Positions 63,133 to 64,000 of a DNA stretch of 64,000 bases are shown here, in pieces. The DNA lies in assembly GCF_964355755.1 (NCBI RefSeq), contig NC_092673.1:5215001-5279000 (forward strand). Direction: 5' to 3'. The translations under genes were made by a program, and so were the position numbers. Under the pieces are notes generated by a model. That model made no database searches and was not told where the DNA came from. It worked only from the letters and a program-made list of their open reading frames with translations. The stretch comes from Antedon mediterranea (taxonomy: Eukaryota; Echinodermata; Crinoidea; Comatulida; Antedonidae). Every line of letters starts with the position of its first letter. Positions within the stretch are counted from its first letter, which is position 1.

Positions 63133-64000
63133 TAGACAAAATTTGGAAGAGCATTCACTTTCTCCATTTCCCAGAAATCCTATGCACATTCTCTGTAAAT
63201 GGATTTAGTAGACGACACATTTCTTATAATGTGAACTTGCGGAATAGAATTCAGGATGGTTAAATGAAGTTCAGAAAAAAGCAGGCCATGCTGAATTTGT
63301 TTTAATACTCAATTCTAATTCCTGGCATTAGAATAAAGTCCTTTGATATTGTGGTTTTGTTTTTTTAGGATTTTTTTTTTTCGGTTTTTTTTTCACACAT
63401 TTTTCTCTTTGTTGATCTATCTCTATTTAATATTCAAAATTGAAAAAAAAATAAAAAAAATAGAAATTAATTTTTAATGCTCTTATACTATTTAGCGAGA
63501 GTTTGGTAACTAGGTCAGGCAACCATGTTTTATCAGTTCAATCTAAGATTTGTAACGCAGCACAGCTAATATAATTTATAAGATTATCCTTATCATCATG
63601 TAATCAATTGAATTTACTTTCAAAATGGCTAGAGATTCATAACTGAATGGAAATGAAAAAAATCAAACCAACTTGTAATATATCTTTTAAATTGGCCTAC
63701 TTTGTATTTATATGTTATAAATTTTATTTACTTTTAGACAATTTTGGAAAGCAGTACTGCGTTACTGAAAATGCAATCCAGTCAAAAGAAAGAATAAATA
63801 AATAATACAGTAGGTCAAATGAACAATTAACAACAATCAAATACAAACAAACAAAAACTAAGCATTCTAGCCAACACACATAGGAAACTTGGGTAATAAA
63901 TACAGAGATGATGTTGTTTAAATTGAAGTTGAAGATTTTACTGATTTGCATTGTCCACTGATTGGTCAGTTAAATACGGTGCTACTGAATTACGTGGGTA
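63133..64000. other. AT-rich right edge, nothing recognised
   Basis: Homopolymer T and A tracts at 63360-63470. A 75-codon - strand frame (63724-63951) has no recognisable domain. Confidence 0.4.

Overview
This is a eukaryotic genomic window, AT-rich, with intron-split genes (GT-AG junctions), long introns, and many short interspersed and tandem repeats. The protein set fits an invertebrate deuterostome: a shootin-1 homologue, a vertebrate-type securin, and one KDM3 gene that mixes JMJD1C-like and KDM3A/B-like sequence. Dense TAGGCCTAG-like words in non-coding DNA make me favour an echinoderm, with low confidence. Nothing looks bacterial, plasmid or viral.

Layout. (1) About 1200-12920, + strand: the 3' part of a shootin-1 (SHTN1) gene. 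Fourteen coding exons join in phase and give about 930 residues. The 5' exons lie left of the window. (2) About 15270-19560, + strand: a complete securin (PTTG1) gene of five coding exons, about 217 residues, with a probable non-coding first exon and CCAAT-type promoter near 15.3 kb and a poly(A) signal at 19549. (3) About 20110-24930: a 4.8 kb minisatellite of 36-bp units with higher-order copies. It fills the gap between the convergent securin and KDM3 genes. (4) 27025-57858, - strand: 17 in-phase exons of a KDM3-family histone H3K9 demethylase, about 2205 residues, including the C-terminus with the C2HC4 zinc finger and JmjC domain. The N-terminal exons are right of the window, but a possible alternative first coding exon lies at 58508-58568. 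(5) 58.6-64 kb: presumed upstream intron with no recognisable exon.

Repeats. The dominant family is a 130-200 bp hairpin-type MITE (ends AAGCTCTGTCTACACTATCA) with 15 copies across the window. It carries an internal 21-22 bp module in one to four copies. There are also tRNA-derived SINEs of two kinds, two further short elements with terminal inverted repeats in securin introns, a foldback element, a dispersed family with GAACCTCTATTAAAGGGACA-like ends, and at least seven minisatellites.

Function. The three genes are not an operon or pathway. Shootin-1 is a cytoskeletal/axon-outgrowth clutch protein, securin is the separase inhibitor and chaperone degraded at anaphase, and KDM3 is a chromatin demethylase. 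I see no convincing undescribed gene system. The most interesting points are the changed securin degrons, the lineage-specific repeat exon in shootin, the possible alternative KDM3 start, and the MITE family with copies beside KDM3 splice donors. Exon boundaries were read by eye from splice consensus plus reading-frame continuity, without transcript support.
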